Shown: in pieces, positions 41,817 through 51,244 of the stretch
Layout: each line of letters begins with the position of its first letter
Numbering within the stretch: the first letter of the stretch is position 1
Assembly: GCF_040760075.1 (NCBI RefSeq)
Contig: NZ_CP142884.1
Span: 1,798,001-1,862,000 of the forward strand
Source: Sphingobacterium sp. R2
GTDB lineage: Bacteria > Bacteroidota > Bacteroidia > Sphingobacteriales > Sphingobacteriaceae
Direction of reading: 5' to 3'
Length of the DNA stretch: 64,000 nt
Program-made: the position numbers and the translations under genes
Notes under the pieces: model-generated
Told to the model about the DNA's origin: nothing
The model's input: only the letters and a program-made list of their open reading frames with translations
Database searches by the model: none

Positions 41817-42812
41817 ATGAGTTCAACACCTATAACAAAAGAGACATATTTGGAGTGGTATAAGTCAATGTTACTTATGCGTAAGTTTGAAGAAAAAGCA
41901 GGTCAACTTTACGGACAGCAAAAGATTCGTGGTTTCTGTCACTTGTACATAGGACAAGAAGCAGTTGTCGCTGGAACGATGTCGGTTATTAAACCTGAAG
42001 ATTCTTTAATCACTGCTTATCGTGATCACGCCCACGCTTTGGCTAAAGGCGTTTCTGCCAATGCTTGTATGGCTGAATTATATGGAAAGATCACAGGTTG
42101 TTCCAAAGGTAAAGGAGGCTCCATGCACTTCTTCTCCAAAGAGCATAAATTCATGGGTGGCCATGGTATTGTTGGTGGTCAGATTCCTTTAGGTGCTGGT
42201 ATTGCCTTTGCTGAAAAATATCTCGGTACAGATAATGTAAACATCTGTTATATGGGCGACGGAGCTGTACGTCAAGGTGCATTCAACGAAACATTGAACA
42301 TGGCGATGTTGTGGAAATTGCCTGTTATTTTTGTTTGTGAAAACAATGGTTATGCCATGGGTACGTCTGTCCAACGTACAACTAATATGCAGGATATTTA
42401 CAAAATGGGCTTGGGCTTTGATATGCCTTCAGCTCCAGTAGATGGAATGGATGTTGTTGCTGTACACAACGCGATGGATGAGGCTGTTCAACGTGCTCGT
42501 GCGGGCGAAGGACCTACATTCTTGGAAATTCGTACTTATCGTTACAAAGGACACTCGATGTCTGATCCAGCGAAGTATCGTACTAAAGAAGAGCTAGAAG
42601 CTTATAAAGACCGTGATCCATTGTTGTCGACCAAACATGCTATCTTAGAAAACAACTATGCTGATGACGCTTGGTTTGCTGAAGTAGAAGCTGATGTGAA
42701 AAAAGTAGTTGAGGAATCAGTTAAATTTGCAGAGGAATCTCCTTATCCAACTGCAGATGAATTGTACAAAGATGTCTATGTACAACAAGACTATCCATTT
42801 ATTTTAGATTAA
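41817..42812 (+). CDS. pdhA: Pyruvate dehydrogenase E1 component, alpha subunit
   Basis: Thiamine-diphosphate-dependent subunit that, with the beta subunit, decarboxylates pyruvate and acetylates E2 lipoyl groups. It is 331 residues long. The cofactor motif runs from GDGAVRQGAFNETLNMA near 147 to ENNGYAMGT near 175. The RDHAHALAKG segment near 70 and the phosphorylation-loop-like RYKGHSMSDPAKYR near 242 are typical of E1 alpha. The E2 gene follows after 29 nt. The E1 beta gene is not in this window; in many Bacteroidota it lies apart, so the complex is completed from elsewhere. Confidence 0.95.
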   Translation: MSSTPITKETYLEWYKSMLLMRKFEEKAGQLYGQQKIRGFCHLYIGQEAVVAGTMSVIKPEDSLITAYRDHAHALAKGVSANACMAELYGKITGCSKGKGGSMHFFSKEHKFMGGHGIVGGQIPLGAGIAFAEKYLGTDNVNICYMGDGAVRQGAFNETLNMAMLWKLPVIFVCENNGYAMGTSVQRTTNMQDIYKMGLGFDMPSAPVDGMDVVAVHNAMDEAVQRARAGEGPTFLEIRTYRYKGHSMSDPAKYRTKEELEAYKDRDPLLSTKHAILENNYADDAWFAEVEADVKKVVEESVKFAEESPYPTADELYKDVYVQQDYPFILD

Positions 42813-42841
42813 TACTCTTTAACTTGATAATATAATAAAGA

Positions 42842-44470
42842 ATGGCTGAAGTAGTAAGAATGCCGAAAATGAGCGATACGATGACCGAAGGGGTTATCGC
42901 TAAATGGCACAAAAAAGTTGGTGATAAAGTGAATTCTGGCGATTTAGTAGCGGAGATCGAAACGGACAAAGCTACTATGGACTTTGAGTCTTACCAAGAA
43001 GGAACTCTTTTATATATTGGTCCCAAAGAAGGCGAAGCAGTAGCTATTGACGCTGTTATTGCAGTTTTGGGCGAACCAGGAGAAGATTTTCAAGCGCTGT
43101 TGAGCGGAGATGCTCCTGAAGCTGAGAAAGCACCAGAAAAGACTGAAGACAAAAAAGAAGAAGTTTCTACTCCACAATCTTCAGCGAGTACAGTTACCCC
43201 CGAAGAATTAGGGTGTACTGTGATCACAATGCCGTTGTTGAGTGATACCATGAAAGAAGGTGTGATCGCGCAATGGAACTTTAAAGTTGGTGATACTATT
43301 AAATCTGACGATGCCATTGCAGATGTAGAAACGGATAAAGCTACGATGGAAGTTACTGCCTATGCTGACGGTACCTTGTTATATGTAGGTCTTGAAGCTG
43401 GAGAAGCTGCAAAGGTTAACGACATCATAGCAATCGTTGGTCCTGCTGGAACTGACATTACTCCGTTGTTGAATCAAAAATCTGATGCGCCAAAGGCGGA
43501 AACGACTGAAACTCCTAAAGCTGATGCTACTTCAACTGCATCATCTCCTGCGGCTCCTGCGGCCGTTAGCAACGATGATTCTCGTGTGAAAGCTTCGCCT
43601 TTAGCACGTAAAATTGCGCAAGAAAAGGGGATCAACTTAAGTGATATTAAGGGGTCTGCAGATGGTGGCCGTATTGTGAAGAAAGACGTTGAGTCTTTTG
43701 TTCCTGCAGCTGCACAACCTGTAGAGACAAAATCCGCAGCTGCTCCTGCAGAAGCAAAGGCGATTACTTTACCTACGTATGTGGGGGAAGAACGTTACAC
43801 AGAAAAACCAGTTAACCAAATGCGTAAAACTATTGCGCGTCGTTTGGCTGAATCATTGTTTACCGCACCGCACTTCTATTTGACAGTATCTATAGACATG
43901 GATAATGCTATGGCTGCTCGTGCGCAGATCAATGAAGTTGCTCCAGTAAAAGTTTCTTTTAATGATATCGTTGTAAAAGCTGTAGCTGTTGCGTTGAAAA
44001 AACATCCAGCTGTAAACTCTTCGTGGCAAGGCGATAAAATCCGTTTCAATGAGCATACCAACATTGGTGTTGCAATGGCTGTTGAAGATGGTTTATTAGT
44101 TCCAGTTGTGCGTTTTGCAGATGGTAAATCATTATCGCATATCTCTGCCGAGGTGAAAGACTTCGCTCAAAAAGCAAAAGCTAAAAAACTGCAACCTGCG
44201 GATTGGGAAGGATCTACATTTACAGTTTCCAACCTGGGGATGTTCGGAATTGATGAATTTACTTCCATCATAAACTCTCCAGATGGTGCAATCCTTTCTG
44301 TTGGAGCGATTCAGGCTGTTCCTGTTGTCAAAAATGGCGCAGTAGTTCCAGGTAATGTAATGAAAGTGACATTAGGCTGTGATCACCGTGTGGTAGATGG
44401 CGCAACTGGAGCTGCATTTTTACAGACATTGAAATCTTTGGTTGAAAATCCAGTGAGATTGTTAGCATAG
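42842..44470 (+). CDS. pdhC: Pyruvate dehydrogenase E2 (dihydrolipoamide acetyltransferase) with two lipoyl domains
   Basis: Core of the pyruvate dehydrogenase complex, transferring acetyl groups from lipoyl-lysine to CoA. The 542-residue layout is lipoyl domain 1 (1-77, Lys near 44 in ETDKATMDF), a Pro/Ala/Glu linker, lipoyl domain 2 (about 122-200, Lys near 165 in ETDKATMEV), a second linker, the E1/E3-binding domain (about 248-285, VKASPLARKIAQEKGINLSD), and the catalytic domain with DHRVVDGATGA near 513. The two lipoyl domains are divergent in sequence rather than a fresh duplication. Co-transcribed with pdhA and ended by a strong terminator. Alternative 2-oxoacid substrates are unlikely given the pairing. 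Confidence 0.94.
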   Translation: MAEVVRMPKMSDTMTEGVIAKWHKKVGDKVNSGDLVAEIETDKATMDFESYQEGTLLYIGPKEGEAVAIDAVIAVLGEPGEDFQALLSGDAPEAEKAPEKTEDKKEEVSTPQSSASTVTPEELGCTVITMPLLSDTMKEGVIAQWNFKVGDTIKSDDAIADVETDKATMEVTAYADGTLLYVGLEAGEAAKVNDIIAIVGPAGTDITPLLNQKSDAPKAETTETPKADATSTASSPAAPAAVSNDDSRVKASPLARKIAQEKGINLSDIKGSADGGRIVKKDVESFVPAAAQPVETKSAAAPAEAKAITLPTYVGEERYTEKPVNQMRKTIARRLAESLFTAPHFYLTVSIDMDNAMAARAQINEVAPVKVSFNDIVVKAVAVALKKHPAVNSSWQGDKIRFNEHTNIGVAMAVEDGLLVPVVRFADGKSLSHISAEVKDFAQKAKAKKLQPADWEGSTFTVSNLGMFGIDEFTSIINSPDGAILSVGAIQAVPVVKNGAVVPGNVMKVTLGCDHRVVDGATGAAFLQTLKSLVENPVRLLA

Positions 44471-44490
44471 TCCTTTAACAAAGGAATGAA

Positions 44491-44521
44491 AGCCACTTTA
44501 GCAATAAAGTGGCTTTTTTTG
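44491..44521 (+). terminator. Intrinsic terminator after pdhC
   Basis: A perfect 10-bp stem AGCCACTTTA / TAAAGTGGCT with a 4-nt loop is followed by at least seven T residues. The rest of the 370-bp spacer to the next gene shows no further feature I can support. Confidence 0.93.
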
Positions 44522-44840
44522 TTTTATAAATTAGTCTAAGCTCGTGAAAGTGAATAGCTTCTATTATCTTGGCCATTTACCGGATGTTTACCTAATTAGG
44601 CTTGAATGTTCTTAAAACGGAATAACGTAGTAAGTCGATTAGGTAACATAAACGATGAATAACAATATAGTGAGGAAAAAATTCGTTTTTTTATACTAAA
44701 ATCTTCATTTTAGCATTATTATCAATACGCTTGTTCTTCGATTATGAACTTCGATAATTTTATATCATTTAATAAAAGAGAAATAGGTGATATTTATTGA
44801 TATACAGTACAAATCACAAAAATCCGGGAGACATAATATA

Positions 44841-46031
44841 GTGAAATTATTTTTTTTAAAGGGAATGGTCGCTCTTTTGTTGGCATCTACAGTTGCCTGT
44901 AGTTCAAAAGAGAAAAAACAAAAAGAAGCAGCAATCGCGCAGGCAAAAGTAGATAGTACAAGACTGGTTTATAATTCCAATAATGCAGATTTGAAGATCG
45001 ATGCTTTTATGAAAAATCTTCATTCAAAAGCTGCCTTCAACGGAAATGTTCTTATTGCCAAAGATGGAAAAATTTTATATCAAAATACATTCGGTTGGGC
45101 TAATTACTTAAAACGGGATAGCCTAAAAATTGACGACAAATTTGAGTTGGCTTCCGTTTCTAAGCCGCTTACAGCCGTCGGGACTTTAAAGTTGGTGGAG
45201 GCTGGAAAGTTGCGCCTCGATCAAACGATCAATGACTTCTATCCTGATTTTCCATATCCAGGCATTACAATAAAAATGTTATTGACTCATCGTTCGGGAT
45301 TACCTAATTACGTATACTTTTCAGAAAAACACTGGCCTGATCGTAAAAAGGGGATGACTAATCAGGATGTAATGAAAATGCTGACCGAGTTTAAGCCTAA
45401 TCGCTATGGGGCGCCAGGGGGACGTTTTTTTTATAATAACTCGAACTTTATGGTCTTAGGGGCTATCATAGAGAAGGTTTCAAAGCAAGACTACGCTACT
45501 TATATGAAAGATAGCGTGTTCAATGTCGCAGGGATGACAAATACGGCTGCTCTTTCAAAGGCTGTATATGATAAAATTCCTACCAACGTTATTGGTCACG
45601 ATAAGATATGGAGGAGATCCGTTGTACAAAATTTTCAGGATGGACCGCTTGGTGACAAGGGGATCTATAGTACCGTTCGTGATCTTTATCGCTTTGACCT
45701 CGCTTTGAGGGATGGAAAGCTGTTAAAACAGTCCACATTAGATTCGGCATATAGAGGATATCCTGATGCGAAAAAAGGGATTTTTAGCTATGGTTATGGT
45801 TGGCGTACGTTTGAGCATGGTAATGATCATATCGTATACCATACAGGTTGGTGGCACGGTTTTAGACATATTTATGTAAGAGATCTAAAAAGAAATATTG
45901 TCATTGTTCTGCTTTCTAATATGACTAATGGAAGTTTGGTTAAATTAGACGAGCTTTATAAAATCTTGGGAATGCCGGTATTGCGTAAAAACGCCTATAG
46001 TAGTCACGGGGATTTTATCATTGATGAGTAA
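44841..46031 (+). CDS. Serine hydrolase lipoprotein, class C beta-lactamase family
   Basis: Lipid-anchored, periplasm-side or surface protein of 396 residues from the GTG at 44841. That start places a hydrophobic stretch and a lipobox-like STVAC just before the first cysteine; an in-frame GTG at 44787 would put a hydrophilic extension ahead of the signal, so I reject it. The penicillin-binding fold motifs are SxxK in ASVSKPL near 105, YxN in FFYNNSNF near 197 and HTG in YHTGWWHGF near 334. Family members include esterases, D-Ala-D-Ala peptidases and AmpC. The HTG in place of KTG argues against a classical beta-lactamase, so substrate is open. It is probably co-transcribed with the CoA-binding gene 42 nt after it. 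Confidence 0.85.
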   Translation: MKLFFLKGMVALLLASTVACSSKEKKQKEAAIAQAKVDSTRLVYNSNNADLKIDAFMKNLHSKAAFNGNVLIAKDGKILYQNTFGWANYLKRDSLKIDDKFELASVSKPLTAVGTLKLVEAGKLRLDQTINDFYPDFPYPGITIKMLLTHRSGLPNYVYFSEKHWPDRKKGMTNQDVMKMLTEFKPNRYGAPGGRFFYNNSNFMVLGAIIEKVSKQDYATYMKDSVFNVAGMTNTAALSKAVYDKIPTNVIGHDKIWRRSVVQNFQDGPLGDKGIYSTVRDLYRFDLALRDGKLLKQSTLDSAYRGYPDAKKGIFSYGYGWRTFEHGNDHIVYHTGWWHGFRHIYVRDLKRNIVIVLLSNMTNGSLVKLDELYKILGMPVLRKNAYSSHGDFIIDE

Positions 46032-46073
46032 GTTTTCGGGCGTGATCAATAGGTGATATAAACGAATATAAAA

Positions 46074-46433
46074 ATGAAAAAAACATTGATTTTGGGTGCT
46101 AGTAGCAATCCTTCTCGTTATTCAAATAAAGCGGCTAATATGCTGCATAGGCATGGACACGGTATTGTTAATATCGGTCTGAGTGGGGGCGAAGCTGCTG
46201 GAGTTTCTATTGAAAAGAAAGGCGAGGTCTATTCCGATATCGATACTGTGACGATGTACGTCGGTGAACATAATCAGAAAGAATATTATGACTATATTTT
46301 GGCAACGAAACCTAAACGGATTATATTTAACCCGGGCGCAGAGAATCCTGAATTAGAGCAGCTCGCAATGGAGCACGGTATTAAAACTGAAAGAGCCTGT
46401 ACCTTGGTCTTATTGAGTACAGGACAATTTTAA
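46074..46433 (+). CDS. CoA-binding domain protein (YccU-like)
   Basis: A 119-residue single-domain Rossmann-fold protein of the CoA_binding group, with LILGASSNPSRYSNKAANML at the start (residues about 4-23) and the family IIFNPGAENPE block near 82. Small proteins of this kind are widespread but their role is not known. The stop codon overlaps the stop of the convergent ROK gene: TTAA at 46430-46433 provides TAA for both strands. No terminator can therefore separate them downstream. Confidence 0.85.
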   Translation: MKKTLILGASSNPSRYSNKAANMLHRHGHGIVNIGLSGGEAAGVSIEKKGEVYSDIDTVTMYVGEHNQKEYYDYILATKPKRIIFNPGAENPELEQLAMEHGIKTERACTLVLLSTGQF

Positions 46434-47680
46434 ATTTTGGATTTTCGAAGTAGTTCAACCGATAAGTACTTTGTGATAAAATAGTTTGTAAGGCCCACAG
46501 TATTGCTGTCAAGATTCAAACTGGAAACTTTTATTTCACAATGTTCTTTCAATATTGCCATGGTGTACGAATTAATAGCCTGTTGTATCGGAATAGTGAT
46601 CAATTCATTTGCTTTTGCAATTTTTCCACCTAACACGATTAATTCCGGATTGAGGAGTTGTATCAGTGACGCAAATGCTTTTCCAAGGTTTGTTCCCAGT
46701 TTTGAAATCTGATTTATAGCGAATTGATCGCCTTTATTTGCAGCTTCAATAATATGGGTTGGTGTTAAATGTTGTAAATCATCGGCTAGTAATTCGTTTA
46801 ATTTAGTCAGTTCTCCTTTTTGGATTTCCTGCTTGGCATTGTTAACTAATGCGATTCCCGAAGCAACAGTCTCTAAGCAGCCTCTTTTGCCGCAGTAACA
46901 AAGTTCACCGTTGTCGATAAAAGGCATATGACCCACTTCACCAGAGTAGCCATCCCGACCAAGATAGACTTCACCATTTGAAACGATTCCTAAACCTATT
47001 CCCCAATCCATTAAAATAATTAGGCTGTTTTTGGTGTTTTTTGCCAAACCAAATTTCAATTCAGCGTATGCTGCTCCTTTAACATCATTCAGAATGAAGA
47101 CTGGTTTTTTATATTTACGCTCGAAATAGTCCGAAATAGATTGATTATCGTCGTGTAAAAATGTCTCATTGGTACCCTCCTCTGCATTAATCAATCCAGG
47201 CATGCCAATAATCAATCCTGTTAAGTTTTCGATATCAACAGATTTGTCGATAAGGTATTGATCAATAATTTGTGTGATGGTTACCAGATTTTCTGCATTG
47301 CGGGATAATTCATTTTCAAGCTCGATCATTTCTGCAATGACATGCTGATTATTATCCATGATGCTCATAGTAATCGAGAAGCGTTGAAGCTCAATCGATA
47401 AAACCTGAAACAATCCATCCCGTAATTTATATAAATTAGGTTTGCGCCCACCAATAGATTCACCTTTATCAAATTGACGTATAAAATCATCTTCCAGTAA
47501 TTCTGCGATCAAGCTATTTACTGTCGGCAGGCTTAAATAAAGGTTTTTAACAATGTCATTTACCGATACAGATCCTAATTCGGCTATTAATTTTATAATG
47601 GAAAGTTTGTTGAATACATTTTTCTTTTCAGGTTTACTCTCCAATTTTTTGTTAATCAGTAAATTTACGGCTTTAGTCAT
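46430..47680 (-). CDS. ROK family transcriptional regulator, NagC/Mlc-like
   Basis: Sugar-responsive DNA-binding protein of 416 residues. The N-terminal winged helix (about 20-80) has SVNDIVKNLYLSLPTVNSLI. The ROK sugar-binding domain follows, with the DWGIGLGIVSNGEVYLGRDG segment, the histidine of GEVGHMPF and the zinc-binding CYCGKRGCLE near 255-264. Sugar-kinase motifs are partly present, but the HTH marks it as a regulator. It lies next to the HEAT/DUF1080 and Gfo/Idh/MocA genes and may control them. It is separated from them by a terminator, so it is its own transcription unit. Confidence 0.9.
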   Translation of the reverse strand: MTKAVNLLINKKLESKPEKKNVFNKLSIIKLIAELGSVSVNDIVKNLYLSLPTVNSLIAELLEDDFIRQFDKGESIGGRKPNLYKLRDGLFQVLSIELQRFSITMSIMDNNQHVIAEMIELENELSRNAENLVTITQIIDQYLIDKSVDIENLTGLIIGMPGLINAEEGTNETFLHDDNQSISDYFERKYKKPVFILNDVKGAAYAELKFGLAKNTKNSLIILMDWGIGLGIVSNGEVYLGRDGYSGEVGHMPFIDNGELCYCGKRGCLETVASGIALVNNAKQEIQKGELTKLNELLADDLQHLTPTHIIEAANKGDQFAINQISKLGTNLGKAFASLIQLLNPELIVLGGKIAKANELITIPIQQAINSYTMAILKEHCEIKVSSLNLDSNTVGLTNYFITKYLSVELLRKSKI

Positions 47681-47783
47681 AAAACATCATATTTTGAAAT
47701 AGAATCCTCAGGGCTTTAATTTAGCAAAAGTTTTGGAATCATTTGGTTATTTTCTTAATTGGTAAGTAAGTTGGCTATTTAAC

Positions 47784-47810
47784 AAAAAGGGGATAAGATA
47801 CCTTATCCCC
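47784..47810 (-). terminator. Terminator after the HEAT/DUF1080 gene
   Basis: GGGGATAAG (47789-47797) and CTTATCCCC (47802-47810) form a perfect 9-bp stem, followed on the minus strand by five T residues. Confidence 0.85.
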
Positions 47811-47830
47811 CCGCTACTTATACATCTATA

Positions 47831-50800
47831 CTATTTGAGTTTTTTTACCCGAATGTCTTTGAAGAATACTTCAGTACCGTGCCCCAAAAATCCGATATGA
47901 CCAGACGTACGTTTAAGTCCAGGATGTTGTTTTCCGTCCAGGGTACCGTTTTTACTTGCCTCTGCAATATCTGCATCCACAATCACAGTACCATTGAGGG
48001 TAACTTTGATGCGATTCCCTTTCACCATTATTTCCTCAGAGTTCCATTCACCAAGAGGTTTTAAATGACCCTTTTTGGCAGGAACAACGCCATAAATTGA
48101 ACCGTGATACTGATATTGTTTCAAGTCTTTATAGACATCTGCATCATCATCCAGCACCTGGATCTCCATGGCTTCATATGCGGCGTCTCCCTCCAGAGGA
48201 GCCCGGATTCCCACCCCATTGTTGGCACCTGGGGTTAATTTGAAGTCAAAGCGATAAATGAAGTCTGCGTATTCTTCTTTTGTGTAGAGGTTTCCCCCAA
48301 ATTTTGCATTTGGATACACCCAGATATAACCTTCATCATTGATCACATAAGCTTGGTTTTCTGTCCACTTGTCGAGGTTTGTTCCATCAAAAAGTACTTC
48401 AAAACCTTCTTTTTTCTCTTGATCGCTCAACTTAAAGATTTGCTTTCTTGGGAATTCCTTGATAAAAAGATCTCTATAATAAACAACAGAACCATGCGCC
48501 TGTAACTCAATTTGTTCGGTAGGGAAAATGGATTGGTTTCTATCCCAATAGTTTTCAAGCGGAATGTTATCGGTTACTAATTGTCCATTTAACCAAACCG
48601 TGACTTTGTCGTCTACCATTTTGATTTTAAACGTATTCCATTCGCCAGTAGCGTTGTCGGCAACCTTCAATGGTTTGCTTTCATTTTTTTGATTGTTATA
48701 TAATCCGCCAGATCCCACTTGTGCGCCTACTCTTGTATTGGCGATATCCCAAATTTGTACTTGTGGCGTGCCTCTGAGGTAAATGCCAGCATCACCTTCT
48801 ATGCCACCGTAGTTCTCCAATTTCCAGTCTACGAGCATTTCGAAGTCGCCGTATTGTTTTACGGTTGCTAGATTGTCGCCTTTACCATTAAATACGATTT
48901 CACCATTAGATACAGACCAGCCTTTGCGCATGATATCATCAGCTTTAGCTTGTTCTGCGGCTAAGGTTTTTTCGTTCATCTTACTGCGTTTGATCGGATC
49001 CGCGACCAAACCTTTCCAGCCACTGAGGTCTTTACCATTGAACATCGAAACGTAACCCTCTTTCATGGGCATTTCAGCAAGATAACGAACGACAGCTTCT
49101 TTGAGATATCCACTTTCGCTACCGGACAATTTACCGATGACCTGTTCGAGAACTTCTCTGACCTTCTTACCGTAGAATTTATTGTCCATGGCAATGTTCA
49201 TCGCCACATTAGTTGCTGTTCCGGCAAGTTGGGGATCGTTCATCAGGTCAGCTGCGAAAACGAAAGACTGATATGTTCCTGTTGGTTGCAATGCCGATAG
49301 CGCAGCTCTTTTCTGTTCTGCTGTTTTGGCGACACTGAATGCATCTCGCAGCAATAAGGTTTTCTGGTCAGGTGTATTTGAAGAAGAAGAGATTGATTTG
49401 ATCACTCCTCTGTATACTGTATTGAAAAGATTATCGTCTTTTTCTGTTCTGGATAGTGTTATTAATTCCGGTAACGCGTTTGCGGATGACCAGGTAGCCA
49501 ACGACTCGATTGCTGCTGACCGTAGACTTGTGTTTGTGTTGTCAAGATATGAGGTTACAGCTTTCAATGAATGTGGGTCGCCAAGTCCAGCAAAAATAGG
49601 GAAATATTTAGCGGTATTTGTCGCTGCTGAGTTCGATAGGCGAGCGGCGATTTTTTCAGTTAATCCTTTTGAATTTGCGCTCGACCGAATCACGTTGACT
49701 AGGGCACGTTTCAACAGGGCTGCAGATTTACTATCTGTGGTATTGTTTAATCTATTGAATAATTCTTCTAAATCTGCTTCCTGCGCTACATTTGGAAGCG
49801 CTTTGTTAATGGCTTCTTCGACAGCGGGGTTTGAACTCTTTATTGCTAATACAGCTTTGGATGACTCATTATCGGAACGCTTACTCAAAATGTCCAGCAA
49901 TTGAATCTTTTTTTCGTCGTCTACATGTGCAAGGGCATTGTTGACATCGGTAACGACATTTGCATCTTTCGATGAGAGGATCAATGCTTTTACCGAATTG
50001 TTGAATTGTTGGTCGGTATTAAGCGCTTGGATCAGAGTATTGGTCTCTTTTCCCTGTGAAAGCGTATTTAATGCACTTAATCCAGCCAATTTAGTTGCCG
50101 AAGACTCCGTCTTATTGACTAACCCATGGATTAGCTTTAAGCTGCTTGCAGAACCATTGTGCGCTAAATAGTTCAATACACTTTCTTGCACTTCAGGTGT
50201 GCTTTTGCTCGCTAAAGCAAGCAAGCTTTTTGCGTCACTGCCTTTGCCGTATTTTCCGAGTAATTGCAAAGCAATGTTACGGTAGGCACCATTATCGCTC
50301 TTTACTGCTGCCAATAAGTTCTTTCGCTGTTTCGCCGGGTCAATGGTTGTCAATAATTTGAGTGATGCAATCTGACCGTTGATCGATTTTGCTTTTTGCG
50401 ATTCCTGGAAAAATTTGTTGAGGAACTTAACCGCATCTTGGTCGTGCTTATTGTCGATCAATGCTTGGGCATAGTCAATACCAAGTCCAACCGCATCAAA
50501 TTTGTCGTAACCGTAACCTGCAGCAGTTAGTTTTTCCTGGAATAGCGATTCGGAAGCTGTGCCTCCAATTTTGCTCAATGCAATTAAAGCTGTTCGTTGA
50601 AAACCGTCCGAATTATATTTTTTGGTCAATCCCAAAATAGCATTTTCAGCATTTTTATCCTTTAAATCTCCGAGTGCAGTAACTAAAGCAATAGCCGTTT
50701 TCTCTGTCGTCGAAGCAGCCAAAGCATTTTCTAATGCTGCTGTCGACTCAGGAGTACGAATAGATACCAGCGTTCTCGCTGCCGCGTCGGCAAGGTAATC

Positions 50801-51232
50801 GTTTGCCAAGCAATTTGCGACAGCAAGTATAGCGGTATTATCTGCGCATTGACGTAATAGCCGTAAGGCAAAGACTTGATTTGTCGGTTCGTTCAATTGT
50901 GATATGGCCTTCGCCAAACCTTCAACAAAAACTCTTTTTTGTTGTTGTTTGCCGGGCTGATTTACATAGAATGAATAGCTGTTTGCTGCAAATTCTATTG
51001 GAGCATTATTGCTTCCCGGTGCTTTAAGTCCTTTGAGGAAGGTAACGACGTCATCAGACGAAAAGCCTTCCAGCTCATGCATGGCAAGCAAAAATTTTTC
51101 TTTTTCTTCGGCAGGCTGCTGTGCCAATACGTCAGCTATTTTGGTTGCAGTCGTTCTATTTTGTGGTTGCTGAGCGTAGGTTGCACCAGATATAAGAAGC
51201 AATACAGTCAGCGAATTTAATATTCTTTTCAT
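47831..51232 (-). CDS. Secreted HEAT-repeat protein with two C-terminal DUF1080 (3-keto-glycoside hydrolase-like) domains
   Basis: A 1133-residue exported protein. It has a signal peptide (1-20, ending ATYAQ), a long HEAT/armadillo-like helical repeat region (about 25-700) made of Ala/Leu-rich units such as AALENALAASTTEKTAIALV, and two beta-sandwich DUF1080 domains. The first starts near 729 (MFNGKDLSGWKG) and the second near 945 (LFDGTNLDKWTEN). DUF1080 proteins are linked by published work to 3-keto-disaccharide and 3-keto-glycoside cleavage. The gene follows a Tat-exported Gfo/Idh/MocA oxidoreductase by 12 nt. An oxidoreductase that makes a 3-keto sugar and a lyase or hydrolase that cleaves it would form a periplasmic pathway. 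The HEAT part may hold the substrate or a partner; the pairing is inference. Confidence 0.83.
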   Translation of the reverse strand: MKRILNSLTVLLLISGATYAQQPQNRTTATKIADVLAQQPAEEKEKFLLAMHELEGFSSDDVVTFLKGLKAPGSNNAPIEFAANSYSFYVNQPGKQQQKRVFVEGLAKAISQLNEPTNQVFALRLLRQCADNTAILAVANCLANDYLADAAARTLVSIRTPESTAALENALAASTTEKTAIALVTALGDLKDKNAENAILGLTKKYNSDGFQRTALIALSKIGGTASESLFQEKLTAAGYGYDKFDAVGLGIDYAQALIDNKHDQDAVKFLNKFFQESQKAKSINGQIASLKLLTTIDPAKQRKNLLAAVKSDNGAYRNIALQLLGKYGKGSDAKSLLALASKSTPEVQESVLNYLAHNGSASSLKLIHGLVNKTESSATKLAGLSALNTLSQGKETNTLIQALNTDQQFNNSVKALILSSKDANVVTDVNNALAHVDDEKKIQLLDILSKRSDNESSKAVLAIKSSNPAVEEAINKALPNVAQEADLEELFNRLNNTTDSKSAALLKRALVNVIRSSANSKGLTEKIAARLSNSAATNTAKYFPIFAGLGDPHSLKAVTSYLDNTNTSLRSAAIESLATWSSANALPELITLSRTEKDDNLFNTVYRGVIKSISSSSNTPDQKTLLLRDAFSVAKTAEQKRAALSALQPTGTYQSFVFAADLMNDPQLAGTATNVAMNIAMDNKFYGKKVREVLEQVIGKLSGSESGYLKEAVVRYLAEMPMKEGYVSMFNGKDLSGWKGLVADPIKRSKMNEKTLAAEQAKADDIMRKGWSVSNGEIVFNGKGDNLATVKQYGDFEMLVDWKLENYGGIEGDAGIYLRGTPQVQIWDIANTRVGAQVGSGGLYNNQKNESKPLKVADNATGEWNTFKIKMVDDKVTVWLNGQLVTDNIPLENYWDRNQSIFPTEQIELQAHGSVVYYRDLFIKEFPRKQIFKLSDQEKKEGFEVLFDGTNLDKWTENQAYVINDEGYIWVYPNAKFGGNLYTKEEYADFIYRFDFKLTPGANNGVGIRAPLEGDAAYEAMEIQVLDDDADVYKDLKQYQYHGSIYGVVPAKKGHLKPLGEWNSEEIMVKGNRIKVTLNGTVIVDADIAEASKNGTLDGKQHPGLKRTSGHIGFLGHGTEVFFKDIRVKKLK

Positions 51233-51244
51233 TAGGATATCTTT

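Noticed and set aside
49326..49904. Plus-strand 192-codon frame opposite the HEAT/DUF1080 gene
   Set aside because: Antisense shadow of the Ala/Leu-rich HEAT repeats; no independent signals.
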